The notes: a model not told the origin generated them from the letters alone. A stretch of DNA of 64,000 bases from Pseudomonas lalucatii (GCF_018398425.1 NZ_JADPMV010000001.1:1302001-1366000); one strand, 5' to 3'; counted from the stretch's first letter, positions 27,104 to 37,010 are shown. Numbers and translations: made by a program.

Positions 27104-28021
27104 TCAGGCGCCCAGGCCCTCCGGCGGCAGCTGCTGCATCAGCCAGTCGCGAAAGCGCTTGACGCTCTGCCGGCTGCTGCCGTGCCCCAGGGGCTCGAGC
27201 AGGCAGAACTGCGCATCGGTGTGCAGGGCCTCGCCGATCGGCCGTACCAGGGCGCCGGTCTGCAGGTGATTGTCGATCAGGTTCGACCAGGCCAGGGCGA
27301 TGCCCTGGCCGCTGAGCGCCGTCTGGATCAGCATCGAGTAGCTGTTGATATTGATCCGGTGGCGGGGCTTGGGCGCCGGCTGGCCGAGGCGCTGGAACCA
27401 CTCGCCCCAGCCGATCCAGTCGCGTTGCGGGTCCTCCAGCCACAGCCAGGTGCAGCCGGCCAGCTGTTGCAGCTCATGCAGGTCCGGGTGCTTGGCCAGG
27501 TAACCCGGGCTGCACACCGGGAACACCTCCTCGGAGAACAGCGGGGTCACCTGCATGTCCTTCGGCGGGGTGCGGCAGTAGTACAGCGCCAGGTCGCAAT
27601 CCAGGCGGGAGAAGTCCTTGACGTGGTCGTAGGCGATGATGCGCAGGTCGATCTCTTCGTTGTCACGCTGGAACTCGGCGACCTTGGGCAGCAGCCACAA
27701 CGAGGCCATCGCCGTGCTGGTGACCACGGTGACCTGCTGCGCACCGTGCCAGTGGCGGATCTGCCCGGTGGCATGGGCCAGCTGCTGCAGCGACTCGCGC
27801 ACGGTCTCGTAGTACTGGCCGCCGGTCGGCGTCAGGTGGATCGCCCGGGTGGTGCGCTCGAACAGGGTCTTGCCCAGGTAGTCCTCGAGCAGGCGCACCT
27901 GGCGACTGATGGCGCCCTGGGTGACGCTGAGTTCTTGCGCGGCCAGGGTGAAGCTGAGGTGGCGCGCAGCCGCCTCGAACGCCACCAGGCTGTTGAGCGG
28001 GGGCAGGGGTTGGATTTTCAT
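27104..28021 (-). CDS. LysR-family regulator, GcvA-like
   Basis: A 305-residue LysR regulator: helix-turn-helix in residues 6-65 (LNSLVAFEAAARHLSFTLAAQELSV, QGAISRQVRLLEDYLGK), then a substrate-binding domain (VTVVTSTAMASLWLLPKVAEFQ). It lies directly upstream of the Rieske operon on the same strand, so it is the best candidate for its regulator. The gene is read from the ATG at 28021; the longer frame that runs on upstream crosses the neighbouring oxygenase gene and is not real. Confidence 0.88.
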   Translation of the reverse strand: MKIQPLPPLNSLVAFEAAARHLSFTLAAQELSVTQGAISRQVRLLEDYLGKTLFERTTRAIHLTPTGGQYYETVRESLQQLAHATGQIRHWHGAQQVTVVTSTAMASLWLLPKVAEFQRDNEEIDLRIIAYDHVKDFSRLDCDLALYYCRTPPKDMQVTPLFSEEVFPVCSPGYLAKHPDLHELQQLAGCTWLWLEDPQRDWIGWGEWFQRLGQPAPKPRHRININSYSMLIQTALSGQGIALAWSNLIDNHLQTGALVRPIGEALHTDAQFCLLEPLGHGSSRQSVKRFRDWLMQQLPPEGLGA

Positions 28022-28104
28022 GCAGGCAAGGTCACGCTGATATTCTGGTTTTATCGCGCCAGTGTAGGGCCTGGCCTCCGGCAAGCCCAGGGCCGCGCGC
28101 CCTG

Positions 28105-29277
28105 CTACCCGCCCCGGCCCGCCGCGCGCGACCCGGCGGGGGCCGGCTCGAGCTCGAGAAATGCCTGGTTTTCCTCGCGGATGCGCCGCGCCTCCTCGTC
28201 GTAGAGAAACGGCAGGAACATGTAGCGCTGCCCGCGGGTGACCTGGGTCGCCTCGTGCAGCAGGGCGCAGGAAAACACCACGGCGCCGCCGACTGGCGCC
28301 GAGTACAGCGCCGGGCCGAATTCGGGAAAGCGCAACTGGCCGCCCTCGTACTCGCCGGTATTGAGGAACAGCGACACGGCGAAGCGCCGATGGGCCGTGC
28401 CCTTGGTGGTGTTGTCGCGGTGCACGCGAAAATGCCCCTGCTCGCCGGCGTCGTAGCAGCCGACCAGGTAGCGTTCCATGCGCGTGACCCGGAACTGGAA
28501 GGCCTTGTGGATCTCCGGCACCAGCCGCTCGTGGATGCGCCGCTGGCAGGCCAGGCGCAGCGCCTCGTCCGCCAGCAGGCAGTCGCGCCGGCTCTTGTGG
28601 TCCTTGCCCAGCACCAGCACCGTCTTGCCGTCGATGTCCTGCATGAAGCCGGACGGCTCGCCGCCCTGGCTGCGGTAATAGTCGATCAGCGCCCGGCACA
28701 GCTTGGGCTCAAACACCCGCGGCAGCACCAGCACCGGGGCCTGCATCCGCGCCGGACAGGCCGCTCCGACCGCCGGCAGGCGATCGAGCAGCGCCAGCAG
28801 TTCCCGTACATGGGCCTGGGCGTCGCTGGCGAAGGGCAGCACGGCGAGCACCCGCAGCAGCGGGTCGAGCACATAGCTGACCCGGCGGTACTGGCTGTCG
28901 GCCTGCTGCGCGCCGTACAGGGTGCTGACCGCCCGCTCGAAGTCCCAGAAGAAGCGTACCCCCGGCAGCCGGCAGGTGACGCGCTGCTGGCGCTCGTCCT
29001 CGGGATCGACCGAGACGCCGAAGAAGCACAGGTTGTCGTCATCGAAACGCCGGCGCTCGGCGGCCAGCAACTCCAGCACCCGGGCACTGAGTGGCTCGGC
29101 GGCCGAGCCGAAGAAGCACAGGACGATATAGCGCCCGGCGGCCGTGTCGAAGACATAGCGCTCGCGCAGTGGACTGCGGCAGGTGAACCAGGGGGCGGGT
29201 TGGCCAACGCCCGGGGATGGGACGCTCACAGCTATCGACTCCTGCAGGCGCCTGAGAGCCGCCTGACGATCCGCCAT
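28105..29277 (-). CDS. redoxin-like domain fused to a 2-oxoglutarate/Fe(II) oxygenase
   Basis: A 390-residue two-domain protein. Residues about 20-170 form a peroxiredoxin/redoxin-like fold (PGVGQPAPWFTCRSP, NLCFFGVSVDPEDERQQ) but the position of the peroxidatic cysteine is occupied by FFGSAAEPLSARV, with no T-x-x-C motif. Residues about 180-370 form a prolyl-4-hydroxylase-like domain with iron ligands His286-x-Asp288 (FRVHRDN) and His341 and the 2-oxoglutarate arginine Arg351. It probably hydroxylates a protein or small molecule. A terminator separates it from putP. Confidence 0.8.
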   Translation of the reverse strand: MADRQAALRRLQESIAVSVPSPGVGQPAPWFTCRSPLRERYVFDTAAGRYIVLCFFGSAAEPLSARVLELLAAERRRFDDDNLCFFGVSVDPEDERQQRVTCRLPGVRFFWDFERAVSTLYGAQQADSQYRRVSYVLDPLLRVLAVLPFASDAQAHVRELLALLDRLPAVGAACPARMQAPVLVLPRVFEPKLCRALIDYYRSQGGEPSGFMQDIDGKTVLVLGKDHKSRRDCLLADEALRLACQRRIHERLVPEIHKAFQFRVTRMERYLVGCYDAGEQGHFRVHRDNTTKGTAHRRFAVSLFLNTGEYEGGQLRFPEFGPALYSAPVGGAVVFSCALLHEATQVTRGQRYMFLPFLYDEEARRIREENQAFLELEPAPAGSRAAGRGG

Positions 29278-29357
29278 GGGATATTCAAGAGCGTAGCTGC
29301 GGGCGGCAAAATTGCCCGGCGCGAGCGGGGTTCGGCCGGCGCTTTTTCGGCATCCGC

Positions 29358-29394
29358 AAAAAAAACCGGCCCGACACCCTGGGGTGTGGACCGG
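29358..29394 (-). terminator. rho-independent terminator of putP
   Basis: On the minus strand a GC-rich stem (CCGGTCCACACC ... GGTGTCGGGCCGG) is followed directly by eight T residues (29365 down to 29358). It lies about 110 bases after the putP stop codon and before the redoxin-oxygenase gene. Confidence 0.85.
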
Positions 29395-29501
29395 CGAAGC
29401 ACTATCGGGTCGTCGTGGAACCCGAGGCGGGCATCGGCAATGCAATCCGCGCTCGAGTGCCCCACCTGCAGACGACCGGCTGCAGGCAGGGATGAAACCC
29501 G

Positions 29502-30986
29502 TCAGGCCAGCTGGCCTTCGACCTTGTCGAACTGGGCCTGCAGGGCCGACTCCGGCTCCTCGGTGAACAGGCTGACCAGCACGATGCCGACGGTCGCCAG
29601 GATGAAGCCGGGGATGATCTCGTACAGGTCGAAGATGCCGCCGGACAGCTGCTTCCACACCACCACGGTGACGCCACCGAGGATGATGCCGGCCAGCGCG
29701 CCGTTGCGGTTCATACGCTTCCAGTACAGCGACAGCAGGATGGCCGGGCCGAAGGCGGCACCGAAGCCGGCCCAGGCGTAGGACACCAGACCCAGTACGG
29801 TGGTATCCGGGTTCAGCGCCAGGATCAGGGCGATGATGGCGATCAGCACCACGGCGCCACGGCCGACCCAGACCAGTTCCGCGTCGCTGGCGTTCTTCTT
29901 CAGCAGCGCCTTGTAGAAGTCTTCGGCCAGGGCCGAGGAGCTCACCAGCAGCTGCGAGTCGGCGGTGGACATCACCGCGGCCAGCACGGCGGCCATCAGG
30001 ATGCCGGCCACGACCGGGTGGAACAGGCTGTTGACCAGGACCATGAACACGGTCTCGGCGTCGGCCAGGTCGGTCTCCAGGTAGCCCACGGCGACCCAGC
30101 CGATGGCCAGGGCGGCGAACAGGGTCACGGCGGTCCAGCTCACGGCGATGCGACGCGCGGTCGGCATGTCCTTCTCGTTGGAGATCGCCTTGAAGCGCGC
30201 CAGGATGTGCGGCTGGCCGAAGTAGCCCAGGCCCCAGCCCAGCAGCGAGAGGATGGCGATGATGCCCAGCGGCTCACCCTTGGTGTCGCTGAAGAAGGTC
30301 AGCATTTCCGGGTTCTTGGCCAGGATCGCGGCATGCGCGGCGTCGACGCCGCCCACGGCGTTGAGGGCGAACACCGGCACCAGCACCAGCGCCGCGGCCA
30401 TCAGCAGGCCCTGCACCACGTCGGTCCAGGCCACGGCGAGGAAGCCGCCGAACAGGGTGTAGGACACCACGGCCAGGGTGCCGACCACCACGGCGATCTG
30501 GTAGTCGAAGCCGAACACGGTTTCGAACAGCTTGCCCGCCGCCACCAGGCCGGAGCTGGTGTAGAACAGGAAGAAGGTCAGGATGATCACCGCGGCAATC
30601 ACGCGCAGGGCACGGGACTTGTCGTTGAAGCGGTTCTCGAAGTAGGCCGGCATGGTCACCGAGTCATTCGCCGCGTGGGAGTACACGCGCAGGCGACGGG
30701 CGACGAACAGCCAGTTCAGCCAGGTACCGGCCAGCAGGCCGACGGCGATCCAGCTGGCCTCGAAGCCGGCCACCAGGGCGTAACCCGGCAGGCCCAGCAG
30801 CAGCCAGCCGCTCATGTCCGAGGCGCCGGCGGACAGCGCCGCGGTGCCCGGGCCGATGGAGCGGCCGCCGAGGATATAGTCGGACAAATTCTGAGTGCGA
30901 CGGTAGGCGACGATGCCCAACCCCAGCATCAGCATCAGGTAGACCACGAAGGTCACCCCTACAACAAAAACGTTCTGCTCGCTCAT
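29502..30986 (-). CDS. putP: sodium/proline symporter
   Basis: A 494-residue SSS-family carrier with about 13 TM segments. Typical features are YRRTQNLSDYILGGRSIGP, SAGASDMSGWLLLGLPG near the start (Na+ site region), VMSTADSQLLVSSSALAEDFY (TM8 Na+ site) and the C-terminal SLFTEEP. It imports proline with Na+. It lies 152 bases downstream of putA on the same strand, so the two are likely co-regulated; a hairpin in the gap may adjust relative expression. Confidence 0.95.
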   Translation of the reverse strand: MSEQNVFVVGVTFVVYLMLMLGLGIVAYRRTQNLSDYILGGRSIGPGTAALSAGASDMSGWLLLGLPGYALVAGFEASWIAVGLLAGTWLNWLFVARRLRVYSHAANDSVTMPAYFENRFNDKSRALRVIAAVIILTFFLFYTSSGLVAAGKLFETVFGFDYQIAVVVGTLAVVSYTLFGGFLAVAWTDVVQGLLMAAALVLVPVFALNAVGGVDAAHAAILAKNPEMLTFFSDTKGEPLGIIAILSLLGWGLGYFGQPHILARFKAISNEKDMPTARRIAVSWTAVTLFAALAIGWVAVGYLETDLADAETVFMVLVNSLFHPVVAGILMAAVLAAVMSTADSQLLVSSSALAEDFYKALLKKNASDAELVWVGRGAVVLIAIIALILALNPDTTVLGLVSYAWAGFGAAFGPAILLSLYWKRMNRNGALAGIILGGVTVVVWKQLSGGIFDLYEIIPGFILATVGIVLVSLFTEEPESALQAQFDKVEGQLA

Positions 30987-31076
30987 CTTGTTGTTCTCGT
31001 GTTGGCACGGCTCGGGCCGTGGCTCTAGTTTTTAGCGCGCGCGGTATGCGCCCGCTGCCTGGGAACCGCTGACCGG

Positions 31077-31092
31077 GCCGCCTGTGGGCGGC
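31077..31092. other. hairpin between putA and putP
   Basis: GCCGCC (31077-31082), loop TGTG, GGCGGC (31087-31092). There is no U-tract, so it is more likely a processing or stability element than a terminator. Low-certainty call. Confidence 0.35.
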
Positions 31093-31138
31093 TCGGCCAG
31101 GGCCGGGAGGAGCCTTTTGGGCGCCTCCCTGTGTTAGC

Positions 31139-34100
31139 TCAGACCTCGTCGCCCAGCGACAGCAGCGAGGCGTTGCCGCCCACCGCCGTGGTGTTCACCG
31201 AGATGGTGCGCTCGTTGACGAAGCGCAGCAGGTAGCTCGGGCCACCGGCCTTGGGCCCGGTGCCGGACAGGCCGCAGCCACCGAAGGGCTGCACGCCGAC
31301 CACGGCGCCGATCTGGTTGCGGTTGACGTAGAGGTTGCCGACCCGCGCCTGGGCCTCGATGCGCAGGGCGGTCTCCTCGTTGCGGCTGTGCACGCCGAGG
31401 GTCAGGCCGTAACCGGTGCCGTTGATGGCCGCGATCACCTTGTCCAGATCGGCCGCCTGGTAGCGGACGATGTGCAGGATGGGACCGAAGTTTTCCTTCT
31501 TCAGCTCGTCGATGCCGCCGATCTCGAACGCCACCGGGGCGACGAAGTGGCCGTCCAGGCCGGCCGGCAGGCTGGCCTCGGCGATCAGCTTGCCCTCGCC
31601 CTTGAGCTGGGCGATGTGGGCTTCCAGGCCGGCCTTGGCCTCGGCGTCGATCACCGGGCCGACGTCGCTGACGCGCAGGTGGGTCGGGCCGACCTTGAGT
31701 TCGGCCATGGCGCCCTTGAGCAGCTCGATCACCCGCTCGGCGATGTCGGCCTGCACGTACATCACGCGCAGCGCCGAGCAGCGCTGGCCGGCACTGGTGA
31801 AGGCCGACTGCACGGCATCCTTGACCACCTGCTCGGGCAGCGCGGTGGAGTCGACGATCATGGCGTTCTGGCCGCCGGTCTCGGCGATCAGCGCGGCGAT
31901 CGGGCCGGCCTTCTCGGCCAACTGGCGGTTGATGATGCGCGCGGTATCGGTGGAGCCGGTGAAGCACACGCCGGCGACGCGGGCATCGCGGCAGAACACG
32001 CCACCGAGGGTGGCGCCGTCGCCCGGCAGGAAGGCGATCACGTCGGCCGGCAGGCCGGCCTCGAACATCAGTTCCAGGGCGCGGGCGGCGATCAGGCTGG
32101 TCTGCTCGGCCGGCTTGGCCAGCACGCAGTTGCCGGCGACCAGGGCCGCGGCGATCTGGCCCAGGTAGATGGCCAGGGGGAAGTTCCACGGGCTGACGCA
32201 GACGAAGATGCCGCGGCCTTCGTGGAACAGCTCGTTGCGCTCGCCGGTCGGCCCCTGCAGCTCTTCGCGGCCCAGGCGCAGGCGCGCCTGCTGGGCGTAG
32301 TAGCGGCAGAAATCCACGGCCTCGCGCACCTCGTCGATGCCGTCCTGCAGGCTCTTGCCGGCCTCCAGGGTGCACAGGGCCATCAGCTCGGCGCGATTGG
32401 CCTCGAGCAGATCGGCCAGACGCTCGAGCACGCTGGCACGGGCGTCGATCGGCGTGGCGTTCCAGCGCGGCCAGGCGGCCTGCAGCACGTCCAGGGCCTG
32501 CTTGGCCTGATCGGCGCTGGCGAACTGGGCGCTGCCGACCACGCGGCTGAGTTCGTAGGGGCAACGGACTTCCTGGGCGCTGCCGGCCAGCTGCTGGCCG
32601 TTGATCACCGGGGCGGCTTGCCATTGACGGTCGAGGTGCGGCTGGTAGGCGGACTCGAGTTCGGCCCAGGAGTGCTGAATATTCATGTTGATGCCTTGGG
32701 AGTTTTTCCGCGCGGCGCCGAACAGCGCGGGCGGAAGGGGAATTTTCTCATTGCTGAGCGACTTAAACTTGCGCAGTTGCGTCACCGGGTGACCGAGAAG
32801 TGACTCGACCGGGGTGCTCGGGTCGACCAGCTGGTGGACGAACGAGGAGTTCGCGCCGTTTTCCAGCAGGCGCCGCACCAGGTAGGGCAGCAGGTCCTTG
32901 TGGGCGCCGACCGGGGCGTAGATGCGCACGGTCTTGCCATGCTTCTCCAGCACCGTGTCGTACAGCGCGTCGCCCATGCCGTGCAGGCGCTGGAACTCGA
33001 ACTCGCGGGGCTGCTCGTGCTCGGCGGCCATGGCCAGGATGGAGCTGACGGTGTGGGCGTTGTGGCTGGCGAACTGCGGGTAGATCACATCGCGGGTGAA
33101 CTCCGACAGCAGGAAGCGCGCGCAGGCCAGGTAGGAGGTGTCGGTGGCCTCCTTGCGGGTGAATACCGGGAAACCGTCCAGGCCCTGCACGTGGCACTGC
33201 TTGATCTCGCTGTCCCAGTAGGCGCCCTTGACCAGGCGCAGCGGCATCTTGGCGCCGAGTTCCTTGCCCAGCAGGGTCAGCCACACCAGCACCGGCAGGC
33301 AGCGCTTGGAATAGGCCTGCACCACCAGGCCGAACTCGCCCCAGCCGGCGATGGCCGGGTCGCGCATCAGCTTCTCGTACAGTTCCAGGGACAGCTCGAG
33401 GCGGTCGGCTTCCTCGGCGTCCACCGAGATGCCGACGCCCAGCTTGCGGGCGCGCAGCGCCAGCTCGCGCACATTGGCGAACAGCTCGGTGAGCACGCGC
33501 TCGCGCTGCGCCACTTCATAGCGCGGGTGCAGGGCGGACAGCTTGATCGACACCGAGGGCTTGGGGCCCGGGCCGACCTGCGGCTCGGCGCCGACGGTGT
33601 CGATGGCCTTGCGGTAGTCGGCCATGTACTTCTCGGCGTCGGCCTGGGTCAGCGCCGCCTCGCCGAGCATGTCGAAGGAATAGGTGTAGCCCTTCTCGCG
33701 CTCCGGGCGGCCGTTCTTCAGCGCCTCGGCGATGGTGCGGCCGAGCACGAATTGCTTGCCCATGAGCTTCATCGCCTGGTTCATCGCGGCGCGGATCACC
33801 GGCTCGCCGGAACGCTGGATGAGCTTGCCGAGGATGTTCTTCGGGCGGCCATCGGCGGTTTCCGGGTCGACCACCTTGCCGGTCATCACCAGGCCCCAGG
33901 CGGCGAAGTTGACCAACACGCTGTCGCTCTTGCCGAGGTGACGCTCCCACTCGGCGGCATTGAGCTTGTCGCGGATCAGCGCGTCGGCGGTGGCGGCGTC
34001 CGGCACGCGCAGCAGAGCCTCGGCCAGGCACATGAGCATCAGCCCTTCCTGGGTATCGAGGCTGTACTGACGAAGCAGTGCGTCGAGGGTATCGACGGCA

Positions 34101-34318
34101 TTGTCCCGGCTGCGCACGTCTTCGATCAACGTGCGGGCACTGCGGCGGATAGCCTCGATGCCGTCCTGGCCGGGATCGGCGAGCTGCAAGAGCTCATCAA
34201 GATAGGCTGCCTCGTCAACGCTGTAGTTGGCGCTGATGACAGGGAAAAAATCGGCGGCCTTGGCGGCAGAGATCCGGGTTAGGAACTCGTCCTGCAAGAC
34301 GTGACTGGCTTTGAACAT
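31139..34318 (-). CDS. putA: bifunctional proline dehydrogenase / P5C dehydrogenase
   Basis: A 1059-residue enzyme that converts proline to glutamate in two steps. Residues about 80-500 are the FAD proline dehydrogenase barrel (VSIKLSALHPRYE, LVKGAYWDSEIK, FASHNAHT). Residues about 580-1050 are the P5C (ALDH) domain with SPWNFPLAI, ETGGQNAM and catalytic Cys in SAGQRCSALR. It lacks the N-terminal ribbon-helix-helix DNA-binding domain of E. coli PutA (1320 residues), so it cannot repress its own gene; control must come from elsewhere, as with PruR in P. aeruginosa. I chose ATG 34318 (AGAGG nine bases upstream) over ATG 34327. Confidence 0.96.
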   Translation of the reverse strand: MFKASHVLQDEFLTRISAAKAADFFPVISANYSVDEAAYLDELLQLADPGQDGIEAIRRSARTLIEDVRSRDNAVDTLDALLRQYSLDTQEGLMLMCLAEALLRVPDAATADALIRDKLNAAEWERHLGKSDSVLVNFAAWGLVMTGKVVDPETADGRPKNILGKLIQRSGEPVIRAAMNQAMKLMGKQFVLGRTIAEALKNGRPEREKGYTYSFDMLGEAALTQADAEKYMADYRKAIDTVGAEPQVGPGPKPSVSIKLSALHPRYEVAQRERVLTELFANVRELALRARKLGVGISVDAEEADRLELSLELYEKLMRDPAIAGWGEFGLVVQAYSKRCLPVLVWLTLLGKELGAKMPLRLVKGAYWDSEIKQCHVQGLDGFPVFTRKEATDTSYLACARFLLSEFTRDVIYPQFASHNAHTVSSILAMAAEHEQPREFEFQRLHGMGDALYDTVLEKHGKTVRIYAPVGAHKDLLPYLVRRLLENGANSSFVHQLVDPSTPVESLLGHPVTQLRKFKSLSNEKIPLPPALFGAARKNSQGINMNIQHSWAELESAYQPHLDRQWQAAPVINGQQLAGSAQEVRCPYELSRVVGSAQFASADQAKQALDVLQAAWPRWNATPIDARASVLERLADLLEANRAELMALCTLEAGKSLQDGIDEVREAVDFCRYYAQQARLRLGREELQGPTGERNELFHEGRGIFVCVSPWNFPLAIYLGQIAAALVAGNCVLAKPAEQTSLIAARALELMFEAGLPADVIAFLPGDGATLGGVFCRDARVAGVCFTGSTDTARIINRQLAEKAGPIAALIAETGGQNAMIVDSTALPEQVVKDAVQSAFTSAGQRCSALRVMYVQADIAERVIELLKGAMAELKVGPTHLRVSDVGPVIDAEAKAGLEAHIAQLKGEGKLIAEASLPAGLDGHFVAPVAFEIGGIDELKKENFGPILHIVRYQAADLDKVIAAINGTGYGLTLGVHSRNEETALRIEAQARVGNLYVNRNQIGAVVGVQPFGGCGLSGTGPKAGGPSYLLRFVNERTISVNTTAVGGNASLLSLGDEV

Positions 34319-34557
34319 CACGCCCATCCTCTTATGGAAACTGTTGTCGTAATGGCACCGCTACCGTTTGAGCTTAGACCCACTGGTCTGACCACGAACT
34401 GCTGGGGGCACGCACGGTGCGAGCGGATTGCGGAATTTAGTGGCAGAGGCATGACAGCTTCTTGCGAAAACCTCCGTATTTTTTGCAGAAAGCTATGAGC
34501 CGAGGCATCGAGGGCGGGCGCGGGGTCCCCCGCAACCGCCGGGGCGAAGGGCCGGAC

Positions 34558-34589
34558 GCCCCGGGCTAGAGGCGCCCCGGGCTAGAGGC
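34558..34589. repeat. tandem duplication of a 16-base unit
   Basis: GCCCCGGGCTAGAGGC occurs twice in a row (34558-34573 and 34574-34589), followed by a partial third copy (GCCCGGGGCG). It is a local duplication in non-coding DNA. Confidence 0.8.
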
Positions 34590-34928
34590 GCCCGGGGCGG
34601 AGCGCGAGCGTCATGGGCGGCGTGCCCGCGCCGAGGGCCTGGATGGCCGGCCGGCACGCGTTGCGCCCAACCCGCCGCGCGAGCGGGCGAGAATCGCACC
34701 AGCCGAAGGGGCCGACGCACCATTTTGGTGGCCCAGGCGCCCCGCCCACGGCAGGCGGCGACCCGCCCCGGCGCACAGCCGTGACGACCGGGCAGGCAGG
34801 CCGAGCTCGCGCCGGCCCAGGTCCGTCGCGCCCTGCCGCGGCCCCGCGCCTGCAGGCAATGGCACCACTCTTGCTTTGCCCCCTGTACCACGGATCACAT
34901 CCGCAGGACTCGCTCCTGCAGGCAAAGG

Positions 34929-34975
34929 CGCCTGAACCCACTGCGGCTGTTTCGCAGGGCTTCAGGCGTTTTTTT
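34929..34975 (+). terminator. terminator-like hairpin just upstream of the chemoreceptor gene
   Basis: CGCCTGAA (34929-34936) pairs with TTCAGGCG (34961-34968), an inner CTGCG/CGCAG pair closes the loop, and seven T residues follow (34969-34975). The form is that of a plus-strand terminator, yet it lies only 25 bases before an ATG on the same strand and no gene precedes it on that strand. Confidence 0.7.
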
Positions 34976-35000
34976 CGGCACCAGCTGGAGAACCAGACCC

Positions 35001-36134
35001 ATGAAGTGGCTTACCTATCCCGCCTTGTTGCTGCTCGGCGTCCTGGGCGTTACCGGCATGTTGCGCACCCTGCTCGGCATCGCCCTGGCAGCGAGTGCCG
35101 CGGCGCTGCTGTTGCCCACCCAGCCCGCAGCCCTGGCCTGGGCCCTGCTGGCCTACCTGGCGATCTCCAGCCTGTGGCTGCTGTGGCAGGACGTGCTGCA
35201 GCTGCAGCACTATTACGACGGCTGCGCCCGACAGGCCGGCCAGGCGGCGCCCAGTGCCATCGAATGGCCGGTGCTGCAGCCGCTCGGCCGCAGCCTGCAG
35301 CAGTGGCTGCATCGAGAGCAGCGCCAACAGCAGCTGCTGCAGCAGCGCCTGGATGAAATCTCCCACTCCTCGCAGGAACTCGAACACAGCGCCGTGCTGG
35401 TGACCCGCAACGCCGAAAGCCAGAGCGACGCGGCCAGCATGGCCGCCGCCGCCGTCGAGCAGCTGAACCTGAGCATCGTCCAGGTCGCCGCCCTGGCCGA
35501 CGAGTCCCGGCAGACCAGCCTGGTGGCCGGCGAGCAACTGAACGACGGCATCGTCCGCCTCACCGAGCTGGTGCAGCAGGTCGCCGAAATGACCCGGCAG
35601 GCCCAGGCCACCAACCAGCTGATCCTGCAACTGAACAGCAACTCGCACACCATCAACGAAATGTCCGGCACCATCCGCGGCATCGCCGCGCAAACCAACC
35701 TGCTCGCCCTGAACGCGGCCATCGAGGCCGCCCGCGCGGGCGAGAGCGGCCGCGGCTTCGCCGTGGTCGCCGACGAGGTTCGCCGCCTGGCCTTGCACAG
35801 CCAGGAGTCGGCGGCCGAGATCAGCCGCAACATCGAGTCGGTGCAGCAGCACATCGAGGGCGCCACCCTGCAGGTGGCGGGACTCAGCGAGCTGGCACAG
35901 CACAGCGCCCAGAGCTCGGAGACGGTGCGCAGCCTGCTCGACCGGGTCCAGCAATGCACCCGGCACCTGACCGAGCAGGTCGACCAGGTGGCCGTCAGCA
36001 CCGAGCAACAGGGCAAGGCCGTGGCGGAGATCGCCGAACTGGCCGACCACGTCCGCCAGGGCAACGCCGAGAACCTGCGGGCCGCCGACCAGGCCCGCAC
36101 CATTGCCCATCATCTGGCCCATCTGACGAGGTAA
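35001..36134 (+). CDS. methyl-accepting chemotaxis-like protein without a periplasmic sensor domain
   Basis: A 377-residue protein. Two hydrophobic stretches (about 6-25 and 33-62) form a short membrane hairpin with no room for a ligand-binding domain. There is no clear HAMP domain. The rest is a coiled-coil signalling domain with the conserved hairpin tip ([35 protein letters not shown]). Its sensing input must be cytoplasmic, within the membrane or come from a partner. The next gene, 5 bases on, is a membrane-anchored NIT-like protein. GGAG lies ten bases before the ATG. Confidence 0.85.
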   Translation: MKWLTYPALLLLGVLGVTGMLRTLLGIALAASAAALLLPTQPAALAWALLAYLAISSLWLLWQDVLQLQHYYDGCARQAGQAAPSAIEWPVLQPLGRSLQQWLHREQRQQQLLQQRLDEISHSSQELEHSAVLVTRNAESQSDAASMAAAAVEQLNLSIVQVAALADESRQTSLVAGEQLNDGIVRLTELVQQVAEMTRQAQATNQLILQLNSNSHTINEMSGTIRGIAAQTNLLALNAAIEAARAGESGRGFAVVADEVRRLALHSQESAAEISRNIESVQQHIEGATLQVAGLSELAQHSAQSSETVRSLLDRVQQCTRHLTEQVDQVAVSTEQQGKAVAEIAELADHVRQGNAENLRAADQARTIAHHLAHLTR

Positions 36135-36139
36135 ACCAC

Positions 36140-37000
36140 ATGCATGGCTTGCACGGGCTCGCGCTCTACCTGTCCATCGGAACGGCCGGCACGGTCGTCC
36201 TGACCCTGGCCTTCTACGGCCTGCACCGGAGGATGCAGCGGCACAAGCGGGTGCAGATTCAGGCGAACATCCGCCAGTTGGCCCTGTTGCGCGCGCTGAT
36301 CGCCGGCTTCCAGCGCCACCGGGGCCTGAGCAATGGCCTGCTCTGTGGCGATGCCAGCATGGGCCAGGACCTGGGCGATACCCGGCGGCAGCTGGACCAG
36401 CATATCCGTGAGGCGCAGGCGCTCGGCGGTAGCCACCGGGACGCCTGGAACGGCCTGATCGATCACTGGTCGCGGCTGCGCCAAGGGCGCATCGGCACCC
36501 CGGCGAACAACCTGACCCAGCACCACCTGATCATCCGCAACAGCATCTACCTGATGGAGGATGTGGCCAGCGAAGTCGACCTGAGCGAGGGCCGCGCCAC
36601 CCTGGGCTACCTGCCCTGCATCTGGCGCGAGGTGGTGCAGGCGGCGGAATGGGCGGGCCAGGCGCGCGCCCTGGGCACCGGCATCGCGGCGGCCGGCCAG
36701 AGCAGTGCCGAGCAGCGGGTACGGCTGCGCTTCCTCTACCAGAAGATTCGCCTGCTCGCCGAAACCGCCTTCGCGACCCTGCAGCGCCATGCCGGCGAAC
36801 ACCCGCAGGGCGACCTGTTCCGCCTGCCCCATCGCCAGCGGGTGATCGACGACTTGCTGCACTGCATCGAACAGGAGTTGCTCGGCAAGGCGCAACCGGC
36901 CATCGCCGCCAAGACCTATTTCCAGCACGCCACCCAGGCCATCGACGAGCTGCTGGCGCTGGTGGATACCGCGCTGCAGCAACTGCAGCCACAGCGCTAG
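36140..37000 (+). CDS. membrane-anchored NIT-like (nitrate/nitrite-sensing-like) protein
   Basis: A 286-residue protein with one N-terminal TM segment (about 7-27) and a helical domain. LRALIAGFQRHRGLSNGLLCG (part) is the LQ-ERGLS-type signature of NIT domains, which are helical bundles known from NasR-type nitrate/nitrite sensors. No enzymatic or DNA-binding output domain follows. It lies between the sensor-less chemoreceptor (5-base gap) and an EAL gene (10-base gap), so it is likely the sensor half of a split receptor. A paralogue occurs at 41578-42270. Confidence 0.65.
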   Translation: MHGLHGLALYLSIGTAGTVVLTLAFYGLHRRMQRHKRVQIQANIRQLALLRALIAGFQRHRGLSNGLLCGDASMGQDLGDTRRQLDQHIREAQALGGSHRDAWNGLIDHWSRLRQGRIGTPANNLTQHHLIIRNSIYLMEDVASEVDLSEGRATLGYLPCIWREVVQAAEWAGQARALGTGIAAAGQSSAEQRVRLRFLYQKIRLLAETAFATLQRHAGEHPQGDLFRLPHRQRVIDDLLHCIEQELLGKAQPAIAAKTYFQHATQAIDELLALVDTALQQLQPQR

Positions 37001-37010
37001 GGGAAGCCAG

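Larger units (their letters stand above)
34319..35000. other. 682-base region between putA and the chemoreceptor gene
   Basis: The first 180 bases hold the putA promoter region. From about 34500 to 34900 the DNA is very GC-rich with no convincing gene. It contains a tandem 16-base duplication (34558-34589) and ends in a terminator-like hairpin (34929-34975). Confidence 0.5.

Noticed and set aside
36140..37000. Frame from 35954 giving a longer NIT-like protein
   Set aside because: The upstream part lies inside the chemoreceptor gene; ATG 36140 gives a proper TM-first protein.
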